A DNA stretch of 16,472 bases from JBEKYH01 sp049511115 (GCA_049511115.1 JBEKYH010000067.1:1-16472), one strand, 5' to 3'. Positions 1 to 8,026 are shown, counted from the stretch's first letter. Notes: generated by a model not told the origin, from the sequence alone. Numbers and translations are program-made.

Positions 1-869
1 GAACTCGTGGTGCCGTAAAGATTGCCGCTGGCATCCATGACCAGGTTCGAAATTGTTTGGCCATCGGCGCCGGTGTAGGAAACCACCGTGCTGAGCGTCG
101 GTGACCCCTTGGCAATGCTGGGGCCGGTAATCTCGAACAACGAGCCTTCGCCGGTGAGGTTCTGCGAACTGTCGACGACGGAAAGCGATCCGAACACGTC
201 ACCCCTGGCATCGGCCGCCAGCGATGAGGAGGGAATCTCACTGCCATTGCCAAGTGAAAGCAGAGTGGTGACTTGGCCGCTTCCGGCAACAATCTCAAAA
301 ACATTGCCGACGCCGCCATTCGCGCCAAGATTCGTAATGACCCCGTACAGATCGTCGTGGCTGTCGAGCGTCACATTCCCCACCGTGGCGCCGGACGGTC
401 CGCTGAACGTCGCCAGCGTTTTAAGTTTGCTGATGTCAGCGGCAATGCGCTTGGCCGTAAGCTCAAATGCATATGCAATCGCGCCGCTTGGAGCGCCACC
501 GGCAATCCCAAATAGATTGCCCTGGCTATCAAGGGCCAGGCCTCCAGGAGTGCCCTCGGCGGGACTGTTAAAGGGTACTAGCGGGATGACGGTTGTCGGT
601 CCGGCGGCAACTTCAAAAATACCGCTAAATTGACCTATGGTTAGGGGTTGCACAACACCGAACAGGTCTCCCTTGGCATTGACCACCGTGGACGAAATGC
701 CTTGGCCGAGATACGCGCCGTTTTCGAAGGTATAGCCGCTCACGGCCGTACTAAGCAGAACACGGCTTTCCAGCGATTCAGCCTGATAAGTGCCGCGCCT
801 CACAGGGGCGCGTCGCGGCTCCGCTATGCGATAAGTTCGCCAAAAATGAAATCGCTGCCATCGCGACAA
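1..869 (-). CDS. Secreted GloVer-repeat protein, partial (3' end beyond left edge)
   Basis: Reading the minus strand from here to the left edge gives an uninterrupted frame of about 289 residues with no stop. It contains five imperfect repeats of the form D-x-x-G-[ND]-[LV]-[FY]-G followed by G-x-[VL]-F-E-I/L, for example GNLFGIAGG, DDLYGVITN, GDVFGSLS and GNLYGTT. This is the pattern of 'choice-of-anchor tandem repeat GloVer' proteins, probably beta-propeller-like and extracellular. The N-terminus carries ESLESRVLLS (bases 779-750), the planctomycete surface-protein motif, behind a basic stretch. The start is uncertain. TTG at 869 has a strong GAGGAGG RBS five bases upstream. GTG at 803 gives a short basic leader more like other motif-bearing proteins but has only a distant GGAG. 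No in-frame ATG precedes the motif. Molecular function is unknown; a structural or adhesion role is inference. Confidence 0.75.
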   Translation of the reverse strand, partial: MSRWQRFHFWRTYRIAEPRRAPVRRGTYQAESLESRVLLSTAVSGYTFENGAYLGQGISSTVVNAKGDLFGVVQPLTIGQFSGIFEVAAGPTTVIPLVPFNSPAEGTPGGLALDSQGNLFGIAGGAPSGAIAYAFELTAKRIAADISKLKTLATFSGPSGATVGNVTLDSHDDLYGVITNLGANGGVGNVFEIVAGSGQVTTLLSLGNGSEIPSSSLAADARGDVFGSLSVVDSSQNLTGEGSLFEITGPSIAKGSPTLSTVVSYTGADGQTISNLVMDASGNLYGTTS

Positions 870-920
870 CGTCGCCTCCTCGCTACCACGTCCGCACCCG
901 GCAAGCCCTGATTAGTCATA

Positions 921-936
921 TTTGCCATTTGGCAAA
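921..936. repeat. Small inverted repeat upstream of the GloVer gene
   Basis: TTTGCC and GGCAAA are separated by four bases, 52 bases upstream of the likely TTG start of the GloVer gene. It could be an operator or a weak hairpin. Six-base arms are short enough to arise by chance. Confidence 0.3.
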
Positions 937-1010
937 GGGCGCACGGCGACCTTGGGCGGTTACCCTTGAGTATACATCACTTTCAGATGTCAACAAATGA
1001 TTTTTTAACC

Positions 1011-1463
1011 TCACCCCGGCAACCGCGCAATCAGCGTCATCCCCGGTTTGTCCAATATAGTCGGCACATGCGCCGGCTCGGGCGCTGCGGCCGCCGCGCC
1101 CCGTCCAGATGAAGCAGCCGCGCCACCCGGCGTGCTTGATGATGTCGCTCCAACCGTCCCATTCGCCGGGATCACCAAATTAAACGGCGTCAGCGTCGCC
1201 AAGCCGGTGCTGGTGGCCTGCGTGCCGACGGTCACATATTTGAGATTGGCCGCGACAATCGGCTTGATGTTCAGCAGCACGCCGCTGTCGCCGGTGGCGA
1301 TCTGCGCTTCATAAGCCGTCGGCGTGGCGCTGAAGAACGGCGTGGTTGATGCCGTCTGGGCAATCGCCCATCCGCCGGCGGCCAGAATCGCCGCGCAAAG
1401 CGGTGCACTGACAATTAGCAAACCGCGGCCACTGTTCCTCATGGCGAAGAATTGTATATTCAT
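1011..1463 (-). CDS. Small secreted or membrane-anchored protein of unknown function
   Basis: This encodes 150 residues with a hydrophobic segment at about 15-37 (GLLIVSAPLCAAILAAGGWA, then AIAQTA), which looks like a signal peptide or single N-terminal anchor. The mature part has a short ordered region (about 45-100) followed by a low-complexity Ala/Gly/Ser/Pro stretch (about 105-132) and ends TLIARLPG. I recognise no family. The hydrophobic-then-periplasmic layout with a flexible linker recalls pilus or secretion-system accessory proteins, but that is only an impression. Start choice: ATG at 1463 keeps a short leader before the hydrophobic segment; ATG at 1442 (MRNSGRG) is also possible; a longer reading from 1532 would overlap the divergent gmd start. 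No start has a good RBS. It is divergent from gmd with about 60 bases between starts. Confidence 0.6.
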   Translation of the reverse strand: MNIQFFAMRNSGRGLLIVSAPLCAAILAAGGWAIAQTASTTPFFSATPTAYEAQIATGDSGVLLNIKPIVAANLKYVTVGTQATSTGLATLTPFNLVIPANGTVGATSSSTPGGAAASSGRGAAAAAPEPAHVPTILDKPGMTLIARLPG

Positions 1464-1525
1464 GGCGGCGGCGATTCCATCGGAATTAAGGCAATGATGT
1501 TGAAATGCCGCCGGAGACGCGACAT

Positions 1526-2545
1526 ATGGCAAATGTTCCTCGCCGCAAGGCGTTGATCACAGGCATCACCGGACAGGACGGCTCCTATCTCACGGAGCTG
1601 CTTTTGTCCAAGGATTACGAGGTTCACGGCATCATCCGCCGCAGCAGCTCATTCAACACCGAGCGCATCGAACACCTCTACCGCGATCCGCACGACCCCA
1701 ACGCCCGCCTCTTCCTTCACTACGGCGACCTCGTTGACGGCACCGGCCTGCGCGAAATCCTCACCCGCGTCGTGCCTGATGAAGTGTACAACCTGGGCGC
1801 CCAATCCCATGTTCGCGTGAGTTTTGATCAGCCAGTCTACACCGTGCAGACCGACGCTTTGGGGACCATCAATCTTCTCGAAGCCATCCGTGACACGCGC
1901 CTCCCCGTGCGGTTCTACCAGGCTTCCAGCAGCGAAATGTACGGCAAGGTCGTCGAGACGCCGCAGTCGGAAAAAACGCCGTTCTATCCGCGCAGCCCCT
2001 ACGCCTGCGCCAAGGTCTACAGCTTCTGGCAGACCATCAACTACCGCGAAAGCTACGGCATGTACGCCTGCAACGGCATCCTCTTCAACCACGAAAGCCC
2101 GCGCCGCGGCGAAACGTTCGTAACGCGAAAAATCACTCGCGCCGCCACGCGCATCAAAGAGGGCCTGGCCCAAAAGCTGTACCTGGGCAACCTCCAGGCC
2201 AAGCGCGACTGGGGCTTTGCCGGCGATTACGTCGAGGCCATGTGGCTCATGCTCCAGCAGCCCAAACCCGATGACTTTGTCATCGCCACCGGCCAGACCC
2301 ATAGCGTCCAGGAATTCCTCGAAGAAGTCTTCGGCCTGCTCAATCTCGACTGGCGCGAACACGTCGAAGTAGACCAGCGTTATTTCCGCCCCGCCGAAGT
2401 AGACCTGCTCCTCGGCGACGCCGCCAAGGCCCGCAAAATGCTCGGCTGGACTCCCAAAGTGACCTTTAAGGAACTGGCCAAATTAATGACCGACGCCGAC
2501 TGGGCTATCGCCCGCCAGCAGCGCCGAGTCGCGGAGCTTCGATGA
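1526..2545 (+). CDS. gmd: GDP-mannose 4,6-dehydratase
   Basis: Converts GDP-D-mannose to GDP-4-keto-6-deoxy-D-mannose in the cytoplasm, the first step to GDP-L-fucose and GDP-rhamnose-type sugars. It is a short-chain dehydrogenase/reductase fold of 339 residues, the usual length for Gmd. The NADP-binding glycine motif is G13-I-T-G16-Q-D-G19. The RRSSSFNTERIEHLY stretch (39-52) is typical of Gmd. The active site shows S135/S136-E137 (ASSSEMYG) and Y159-A-C-A-K163 (Y-x3-K), with the family signature GMYACNGILFNHESP downstream. The start at 1526 is preferred over ATG 1505 because GGAGA lies eight bases upstream and MANVPRRKALITG matches normal N-termini. Its stop overlaps the next start (ATGA), so it is translationally coupled to the GDP-fucose synthase gene. 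Confidence 0.96.
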   Translation: MANVPRRKALITGITGQDGSYLTELLLSKDYEVHGIIRRSSSFNTERIEHLYRDPHDPNARLFLHYGDLVDGTGLREILTRVVPDEVYNLGAQSHVRVSFDQPVYTVQTDALGTINLLEAIRDTRLPVRFYQASSSEMYGKVVETPQSEKTPFYPRSPYACAKVYSFWQTINYRESYGMYACNGILFNHESPRRGETFVTRKITRAATRIKEGLAQKLYLGNLQAKRDWGFAGDYVEAMWLMLQQPKPDDFVIATGQTHSVQEFLEEVFGLLNLDWREHVEVDQRYFRPAEVDLLLGDAAKARKMLGWTPKVTFKELAKLMTDADWAIARQQRRVAELR

Positions 2546-3486
2546 CCCAGCCCCTCTTGCCAACCGATCGTATCGTCGTCACCGGCGGGGCCGGATTCGT
2601 CGGCGGTTTCCTCGTCGACCAGCTCAAATCCCGCGGCTACCAGCACATTTTCATCCCCCGCCGCCGCGAATTTGATCTGACGCGCGAGGCGGATGTCATC
2701 CGCCTCTACGAACAGACCAGGCCCGCCGTGGTGGTGCATCTCGCCGCCGAGGTCGGCGGCATCGGCGCTAATCGCGACAACCCCGGCCGCTTCTTCTTCG
2801 CCAACATGGCCATGGGGATGCACCTCATCGAGCAGGCCCGGGTTTTCGGCGTCAAGAAATTCCTCCAGACCGGCACCATCTGCGCCTATCCCAAATTCGC
2901 CCCCACACCTTTCAAGGAGGCCGACATCTGGAACGGCTATCCCGAAGAAACCAATGCCCCTTACGGCGTAGCCAAAAAGGCGCTGCTGGTCATGTGCCAG
3001 GCCTATCGCCAGCAATACGGCCTCAACGCGATTTATCTTCTGCCCGTCAATCTCTACGGCCCGCGCGATAATTTTGATCTGCACACCAGCCACGTCATCC
3101 CCGCCCTCATCCGCAAGTGCGTCGAGGCACAGGACCGCGGCGACAAGAAAATCATCGCCTGGGGCACGGGCATGGTAAGCCGCGAATTTCTGTACGTCGA
3201 GGATTGTGCCCGCGGCCTGATCGCGGCCCTTGAACAATATGATTCCCCCGAGCCGATGAACCTGGGCAGCGGGCGCGAGATTACCATCAAGGCATTGACC
3301 GAACTGGTCGCCAAACTCGCCGGATTCACCGGCCAGATCGAATGGGACGCCACCAAGCCCGACGGCCAGCCGCGCCGGCAACTCGACGTCAGCCGCGCCC
3401 GTGAAACAATCGGCTTCACCGCCCAGACCTCCCTTGAGGAGGGGCTTGCCAAGACCATCCAATGGTTTGCCAATCAGCGCCGATGA
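2542..3486 (+). CDS. fcl: GDP-L-fucose synthase
   Basis: Catalyses the epimerisation and NADPH reduction of GDP-4-keto-6-deoxymannose (the Gmd product) to GDP-L-fucose. The protein has 314 residues, normal for the family (Fcl/WcaG/GMER). Visible features: G15-G-A-G18-F-V-G21 nucleotide motif; HLAAEVGGIGAN at 66-77, diagnostic of GDP-fucose synthases; TGTICAYP at 110-117, equivalent to the SSCIYP block with the catalytic Cys (C114) kept and Thr in place of the active-site Ser; Y141-G-V-A-K145; NLYGPRDNF; and SHVIPAL with the catalytic His. GGAG lies five bases before the ATG. The gene overlaps gmd by four bases and the following glycosyltransferase by four bases, forming a compact three-gene unit. 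Confidence 0.96.
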   Translation: MTQPLLPTDRIVVTGGAGFVGGFLVDQLKSRGYQHIFIPRRREFDLTREADVIRLYEQTRPAVVVHLAAEVGGIGANRDNPGRFFFANMAMGMHLIEQARVFGVKKFLQTGTICAYPKFAPTPFKEADIWNGYPEETNAPYGVAKKALLVMCQAYRQQYGLNAIYLLPVNLYGPRDNFDLHTSHVIPALIRKCVEAQDRGDKKIIAWGTGMVSREFLYVEDCARGLIAALEQYDSPEPMNLGSGREITIKALTELVAKLAGFTGQIEWDATKPDGQPRRQLDVSRARETIGFTAQTSLEEGLAKTIQWFANQRR

Positions 3487-4757
3487 CCACCGCATCACCC
3501 GCCGACGCCCCGCCCGCGCGATCCGGCAAACTTCTGCTGGTCTTCAGCCAGACTTTCGTCCCCGATCCCGCCGCGGTCGGCCAGCACATGGCCGACGTCG
3601 CCATCGAAATGGCCCGCCGCGGTCACCGCGTGCGCGTCTACGCCTCGCAGCGCGGCTACGACGACCCCACCGCCATTTACCCCGCCCGCGAAAACCTGCG
3701 CGGCGTTGATGTCCGTCGCCTCCCGTTCGCTTCCTTCGGCAAAAAATCCATCCTCACCCGCGCCCTGGGCACCTTCACGTTCATGGCGCAGGTTCTGACC
3801 ATCGGCCTATTCACCCCCAACGTCGGCGGAATCTTCTTCAGCACCTCTCCCCCGCTGATCGGCGTGATCGCCTGCCTCATCGGCCTCCTGCGCCGCATCC
3901 CCGTCGCCTATTGGGCAATGGATTTGAACCGCGACCAACTTATCGCCTTGAATAAAATCACGCCCACGAGTTTCACTGCTAAATCTTTGGAAACGGTGAA
4001 TCGCTGGATTCTCCGGCGCTCGGCGCTGGTGGTCGCCCTCGACCGCTTCATGGCCCAGCGCCTGCAAACCCGCGCCGATCTGCGCGATAAACTTCTCGTT
4101 CTCCCCCCCTGGTCCCACGAAGACCGCATGACGCCCGTCTCCCCCGCCAGCAACCCCTTCATCGCCCGCCACAATCTGGCCGGCAAATTCGTCATCATGT
4201 ACAGCGGCAACCACAGCCCCTCGAACCCGCTGGATACGCTTCTCCTCGCCGCCGAACAACTGAAGGACGACGCCACCTTGCGCTTCCTCTTCATCGGCGG
4301 CGGCGTAGGCAAAAAATCCGTCATCCAATTCGCCGCCGAGCGCAACCTCTCCAACATCCTCTGCCTCCCCTACCAACTGCTGGAGGAGTTGCAATTCAGC
4401 CTGCCCGCCGCGGATGTGCATGTCGTGTCGCTCGGCGCCCAGATGGCCGGCATCGTCCACCCCTGCAAAATCTACGGCGCCATGGCCGTTGGAAAACCCA
4501 TCCTCTTCCTCGGCCCGCGCCCCTCGCATGTCTCGGACATCCTCGACGCCCACCCCATCGGCTGGCACATCAATCACGGCGACACCGCGGCCGCCATCGA
4601 AACGATCCGCCGCATCCGCGCACTATCCCACCAAGAATTGCACGAAATGGGCCGCCAAGCCCAGGAAATTCTCCAACGCGAATTGAGCCAATCCCTCCTC
4701 TGCGGACGATTCTGCGATCGCCTTGAAACGGCGTTAAGATTTAACCGCAACTCCTGA
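3483..4757 (+). CDS. WbuB-like family 4 glycosyltransferase
   Basis: A 424-residue GT-B glycosyltransferase resembling WbuB and related O-antigen/exopolysaccharide enzymes. The N-terminal domain begins LLLVFSQTFVPDPAAVGQHM, the typical acceptor-domain opening, then AIEMARRGHRVRVYAS. A hydrophobic stretch at about 85-140 suggests peripheral membrane association at the lipid-linked acceptor. The C-terminal domain has FVIMYSGNHSPSNPLDTLL and FLFIGGGVGKK. The donor-binding loop is H326-PCKIYGAMAVGKP. The start at 3483 overlaps the fcl stop (ATGA); an upstream ATG at 3462 would lie inside fcl. Because it follows the two GDP-fucose genes it may transfer fucose, but WbuB relatives use various sugars, so donor and acceptor are inference. 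Confidence 0.88.
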   Translation: MTTASPADAPPARSGKLLLVFSQTFVPDPAAVGQHMADVAIEMARRGHRVRVYASQRGYDDPTAIYPARENLRGVDVRRLPFASFGKKSILTRALGTFTFMAQVLTIGLFTPNVGGIFFSTSPPLIGVIACLIGLLRRIPVAYWAMDLNRDQLIALNKITPTSFTAKSLETVNRWILRRSALVVALDRFMAQRLQTRADLRDKLLVLPPWSHEDRMTPVSPASNPFIARHNLAGKFVIMYSGNHSPSNPLDTLLLAAEQLKDDATLRFLFIGGGVGKKSVIQFAAERNLSNILCLPYQLLEELQFSLPAADVHVVSLGAQMAGIVHPCKIYGAMAVGKPILFLGPRPSHVSDILDAHPIGWHINHGDTAAAIETIRRIRALSHQELHEMGRQAQEILQRELSQSLLCGRFCDRLETALRFNRNS

Positions 4758-4797
4758 TAGTGGCGTCCCATCGATCCTTATCCAAAAATGATCCAAT

Positions 4798-4854
4798 GTA
4801 GGGCGTGCTTCAGCACGCCTCTGAACTTTGGCGGCGTGCTGAAGCACGCCCTAC
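4798..4854. repeat. Nested palindrome: perfect 22-bp inverted repeat with self-complementary arms
   Basis: The arms at 4798-4819 and 4833-4854 are perfect reverse complements around a 13-base loop. Each arm is itself an inverted repeat: GGCGTGCT-TC-AGCACGCC on the left, GGCGTGCT-GA-AGCACGCC on the right. The element lies 41 bases after the glycosyltransferase stop. It could fold as one long hairpin (a factor-independent stop for the fucose operon, although no T-run follows) or as two small ones. Its form is that of a bacterial REP-type repeat unit. Confidence 0.8.
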
Positions 4855-4858
4855 GCTA

Positions 4859-4930
4859 CTGAGTACATGGAGAGGGGACCAGAGGAACCTGGCGAAAAGC
4901 GATTGCCCGGGGGTTGGTGAGGGTTCTTCT
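4859..4930. repeat. Rearranged copy of the dispersed 'ATGTACTCA' palindromic repeat
   Basis: CTGAGTACATGGAGAGGGG at 4859-4877 is the reverse complement of the core seen in the three full copies. GGTGAGGGTTCTTCT at 4916-4930 is identical to the tail of the full copies but in the opposite relative orientation. The 38 bases between are not shared. It reads as a copy whose core was inverted or interrupted. It abuts the nested palindrome and ends about 50 bases before the RBS of the M16 gene. Confidence 0.55.
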
Positions 4931-4991
4931 CCTCCCCCGTTTTCTCCCGCGACCTTAGCGATTACAATCAATCCCCGACAGGAGAACCGCA

Positions 4992-6224
4992 TTGGCCAGC
5001 CGTTTTTTTCAGAAGCAATTCGCCGGAGGATTAACGCTGTTGTGCGAAGCCATGCCCGCCGTTCAGTCGGCCGCCATGACGCTTCTGCTGCCCGCCGGAG
5101 TCGCCGGCGATCCGCCCACCGCAGTCGGCGCCGCCTCAGTGCTTGCCGATCTGGTCCTGCGCGGGGCCGGCGAGCGCGACAGCCGCCAGCTCATTGACCA
5201 TCTCGACAGCCTCGGCCTGCAGCGCTCCAGCGGCACGGGAACCTATCACACCCATTTCAGTTGCTCCGGCGTCGGCCCGCGCGTGCTCGACGCCCTGCCC
5301 GCTTATGCCGACATCGTGCGCCGCCCGCATCTTCCCAAGAGCGGCTTCGAATCCGCGCGCGACCTCGCCCTCCAGTCGCTGGCCGGGATCGAAGACGAAC
5401 CGCGCCAAAAACTCCTCATCGCCCTGCGCGAGCACCACTTTCCTTCGCCGCTGGGCCGAAACCCGATGGGCCGCCAAGCGGACCTGGAGCGCCTCACCCT
5501 GCGCCGCTGCAAAGGCGAACACGCCCGCCGCTACCTCGGGGGCGAAGCGATCCTCACCCTCGCCGGCAATATCGACTTTGACGCCGTCTCCCAGCGCGTC
5601 GAGGAAGTATTCGGCGATTTCAACGGCCGCCTCCCCAAGGCGCGGCGCAAGCCCGCTCCCGCCCCCGCGTTTCATTTTCTCGCCCAGGCCAGCGAGCAGA
5701 CCCACATCGGCCTCGCCTACCCGTCTATCCCGCCGACGCACTCCGACTATTACACCATGCGCGTCGCCATGGAGGTCCTCGGCGGCGGAACCAGCGCCCG
5801 CCTCTTCACCGAACTCCGCGAAAAACGCGGCCTGGTCTACAGCGTCTGGGCCGGCTACAGCGCCATGAAGGACCTGGGCGCCATCCTCGGCTACGCCGGC
5901 ACCAGCAACGAGCGCGCTCAGGCCACCCTCGACTGCCTGCTCGGCGAAGTCCATCGCCTGGCCAAAGGCGTCGATGCCGCCGAAGTCGCCCGCGCCCGCA
6001 CCGGCCTCAAGGCCAACATGATCATGGAATCCGAATCCACCGCCAGCCGCTCCGGTTCGCTGGCCCACGACTTCTTCATGCTCGGCCGCATCCGCACGCT
6101 CGAGGAGATCGCCTTGGCCATCGATGAGGTCAACGTCGACCGGGTGAATGCGTTTCTCGCCCGCCACGTCCCCGGACCATTTACCGTGGTGATTGTCGGA
6201 CCAAAAGAATTAAAATCGCCATGA
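4992..6224 (+). CDS. M16 (insulinase-like) peptidase homologue without the zinc motif
   Basis: A 410-residue protein with two M16 halves, the usual length of bacterial M16B proteins. The N-terminal half begins FAGGLTLLCEAMPAVQSAAMTLLLPAG, the M16 opening, but where active enzymes have HxxEH this one reads GAASVLADLVLRG, so no zinc ligands are present. The C-terminal half keeps the substrate-binding pair R279-xxx-Y283 in LFTELREKRGLVYSV and the preceding GGGTSARLF. This is the pattern of the non-catalytic partner in two-subunit M16 proteases, which supplies R/Y to a separate HxxEH subunit. No such partner gene is in the window. The start is TTG, supported by AGGAG seven bases upstream. No signal peptide is apparent. 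A scaffold or regulatory role is inference. Confidence 0.88.
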   Translation: MASRFFQKQFAGGLTLLCEAMPAVQSAAMTLLLPAGVAGDPPTAVGAASVLADLVLRGAGERDSRQLIDHLDSLGLQRSSGTGTYHTHFSCSGVGPRVLDALPAYADIVRRPHLPKSGFESARDLALQSLAGIEDEPRQKLLIALREHHFPSPLGRNPMGRQADLERLTLRRCKGEHARRYLGGEAILTLAGNIDFDAVSQRVEEVFGDFNGRLPKARRKPAPAPAFHFLAQASEQTHIGLAYPSIPPTHSDYYTMRVAMEVLGGGTSARLFTELREKRGLVYSVWAGYSAMKDLGAILGYAGTSNERAQATLDCLLGEVHRLAKGVDAAEVARARTGLKANMIMESESTASRSGSLAHDFFMLGRIRTLEEIALAIDEVNVDRVNAFLARHVPGPFTVVIVGPKELKSP

Positions 6225-6237
6225 AAGCGCGCCTGTC

Positions 6238-6276
6238 CCCCTCTCCATGTACTCAGGGAGAGGGCCGGGGTGAGGG
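6238..6276 (+). repeat. Dispersed palindromic repeat, full copy A
   Basis: CCCTCTCC, then ATGTACTCA, then GGGAGAGGG, followed by a CCGGGGTGAGGGT tail. The C-rich and G-rich arms pair around a constant nine-base loop. It begins 13 bases after the M16 stop and could serve as that gene's transcript end, although no T-run follows. Confidence 0.8.
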
Positions 6277-6320
6277 TCGCGTTTGATTTGTATTTCGACG
6301 CGCAATTCGCCCGTACAGAA

Positions 6321-6360
6321 GAACCCTCACCCTACCCTCTCCCTGAGTACATGGAGAGGG
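6321..6360 (-). repeat. Dispersed palindromic repeat, full copy B (inverted relative to A)
   Basis: On the minus strand: CCCTCTCC-ATGTACTCA-GGGAGAGGG, then TAGGGTGAGGGTTC. It faces copy A across about 45 bases, so the two can also pair with each other as a larger inverted repeat. Its tail matches the copy near 15.8 kb better than copy A's tail does. Confidence 0.8.
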
Positions 6361-6396
6361 TGTAACTCCTCTTTGTGGCCGCTCCGCTCTCCTCCC

Positions 6397-6423
6397 CCCT
6401 CCCCCGGTATTTCCGGGGGAGGG
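6397..6423. repeat. G/C hairpin related to the REP-like repeats
   Basis: Perfect 11-base arms CCCTCCCCCGG and CCGGGGGAGGG with a five-base loop (TATTT), followed by TCGGGGTGGGGG. The arm-plus-G-rich-tail design parallels the neighbouring repeat, but the loop is different, so it is a second repeat type. Confidence 0.7.
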
Positions 6424-6634
6424 TCGGGGTGGGGGCGCTTTGCAATTCGCCACAATCGAGCCCTACACCCCATGGGGACGGGATCAGCAACAAAAAGTTC
6501 GCGTCAAATCCAAATTCCGCGATTTCCCCACATCCAAAATTGAATTCCCCGCGCACTTGTTTAATATTGCGCGCTGCAATTAGGCTTATTGAGTGATCCG
6601 GGAAGGTCAGGCAGGCAATTCACTGAGGGCGGTT

Positions 6635-7993
6635 ATGGCCAAATTTCGGTCGCGGCTGACAGGAATCGCGATTGCCGCCGCGGTAGCAGCCTGCCCGCTG
6701 TTTGCCTATTCCCAGGCCACCGCCCCCACCAGCCAAGCCGCCGAGTCCGAACCGGTCGGCCCGCTCCGCATTCAGGTCACTGCCGTTCAGGGCGGCACCC
6801 AGTATCGCCTCAATGCCGATTCCAAATGGCAAACCCTCACCGCAGGCGTCGAACTCCCCGAAGGCGTCGAGTTTCGCACCGGCCCCAAAGGCACCATCCA
6901 ATTCACCGTCGGCACCGACCAGGTCTACCGCATCGACCGCCTGACCGCCGCCAAAATCCTCCGCGCCGCGCTCCTGCCCGATGGCACCATCAAGACCGAC
7001 CTGGGCATGTCCTACGGCCGCGTGAGCAAGGATGTTGACCTCGCCACGCATCCGCATGAAGACCGGATCATCTCCCCCAGCAGCACGCTCGCCGTCCGCG
7101 GCACGCGCGTGGCCCTCTACGATCAACCGCCTTATACCCCCGAGGCCATCAGCCTGACCGGCGCGGCGGTGTTCCAGAACCTGCACGGGCAACTGGTTCA
7201 ACTCGGTTCCAAAGGCTCCGGCCCGGCAACCGTCAGCGGCGATTCCACCGGCGCGGCGGAAACACAATTGCAAACCGCAACGGTTGATTCCCAGGGAGCC
7301 TTCGCCGGCCGATCGCCCGCGGAACAGGCCAACGAGTTAACCGTCGGCGGTCTGGCCAATACGCCGGTCGCATTCATCGCCACGACCAACGCCCAGATCG
7401 CCGGTGAAACGCAGCAGCAAAAACTGGCTTCAGTCACCGGCGTTACCGAAGCCGCGGGCGAAATTCAGTTCGGCATCTTCTGGACGAGTTCCACGCCCCT
7501 GACCATCGTTGACCTGACCGCCGTCAACCCCGTCGGCGACGTGGTCAATCCGCTCATGCCCACTTCCGCCAACGGCGGCCACTACGTCATGGACGCCCAG
7601 CACAGCAATATCGCCAACCAGAACAACAACCTCGAGGGCCAGGAGGGCGATTACTTCGGCACCAACGCAACCACGGGGAATTTCATCACCGGCCCCTACT
7701 TCGTGAACGCCACCCTGCTCGGCACGACAACGCAGTCTCTGGGCGAGAATCCCAATCTGTCGGTGACCGTCCACCTCTTCCCCGACCAGCAGCCTCCGGT
7801 GGTCAACGCCCAGCCCGTGGTGTTTACGCTGACCCCCAACAACCCGTCAGCGACTTTCCTGGTCCCCACGCCCGTCAAGGCCAATCAGCCCACGCAACAG
7901 CTTACCTCCGCCAACGCCGCCCAATTAATTCAACAGGCCTTAGGCAGCGAATCCTTCGGCGAAACCGGCGCCGCGGTAAGACGCCGCCACTAA
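6635..7993 (+). CDS. Secreted FecR-domain protein
   Basis: A 452-residue exported protein. The signal peptide is clear: MAKFRSRLTG, then the hydrophobic IAIAAAVAACPLFA and a YSQA cleavage site near 28. Residues about 40-165 form a FecR-type domain: WQTLTAGVELPEGVEFRTG, GTIQFTVG and the typical ending PSSTLAVRGTRVALYD near 145-160. FecR domains in planctomycete secreted proteins are usually stand-alone and not tied to iron-citrate signalling; no sigma factor or TonB receptor is adjacent. The remainder is Thr/Asn/Gln-rich and unassigned, probably an extracellular beta-structure, ending in a basic AAVRRRH tail. ATG 6635 is chosen because GAGGG lies five bases upstream; a GTG at 6593 would add 14 residues before the signal peptide. 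It is convergent with panC across 62 bases. Confidence 0.85.
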   Translation: MAKFRSRLTGIAIAAAVAACPLFAYSQATAPTSQAAESEPVGPLRIQVTAVQGGTQYRLNADSKWQTLTAGVELPEGVEFRTGPKGTIQFTVGTDQVYRIDRLTAAKILRAALLPDGTIKTDLGMSYGRVSKDVDLATHPHEDRIISPSSTLAVRGTRVALYDQPPYTPEAISLTGAAVFQNLHGQLVQLGSKGSGPATVSGDSTGAAETQLQTATVDSQGAFAGRSPAEQANELTVGGLANTPVAFIATTNAQIAGETQQQKLASVTGVTEAAGEIQFGIFWTSSTPLTIVDLTAVNPVGDVVNPLMPTSANGGHYVMDAQHSNIANQNNNLEGQEGDYFGTNATTGNFITGPYFVNATLLGTTTQSLGENPNLSVTVHLFPDQQPPVVNAQPVVFTLTPNNPSATFLVPTPVKANQPTQQLTSANAAQLIQQALGSESFGETGAAVRRRH

Positions 7994-8026
7994 ACTCCTG
8001 TTCCCTCCCCGCAACCCTTTCCCACG

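Larger units (their letters stand above)
6225..6634. other. 410-base intergenic region dense in palindromic repeats
   Basis: Between the M16 and FecR-domain genes. It holds two copies of the dispersed palindrome in opposite orientation, a separate G/C hairpin, and a CCCCATGGGG palindrome at about 6467-6476. Short open frames here run through the repeats on both strands and have no coding character. The last ~80 bases carry the RBS of the downstream gene; I see no convincing promoter. Confidence 0.6.

Noticed and set aside
969..993. Perfect TTGACA (993-988) with TATACT (974-969) on the minus strand upstream of the GloVer gene
   Set aside because: The spacer is only 13 bases, too short for a standard sigma-70 promoter, and no other -10 fits.
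2380..3498. Long open frame on the minus strand opposite the GDP-fucose synthase gene
   Set aside because: Low-complexity translation without family features, fully antisense to a strongly conserved enzyme gene; a GC-rich shadow frame. The same applies to 1649-2362, 3807-4577 and 5136-6167 on the minus strand.
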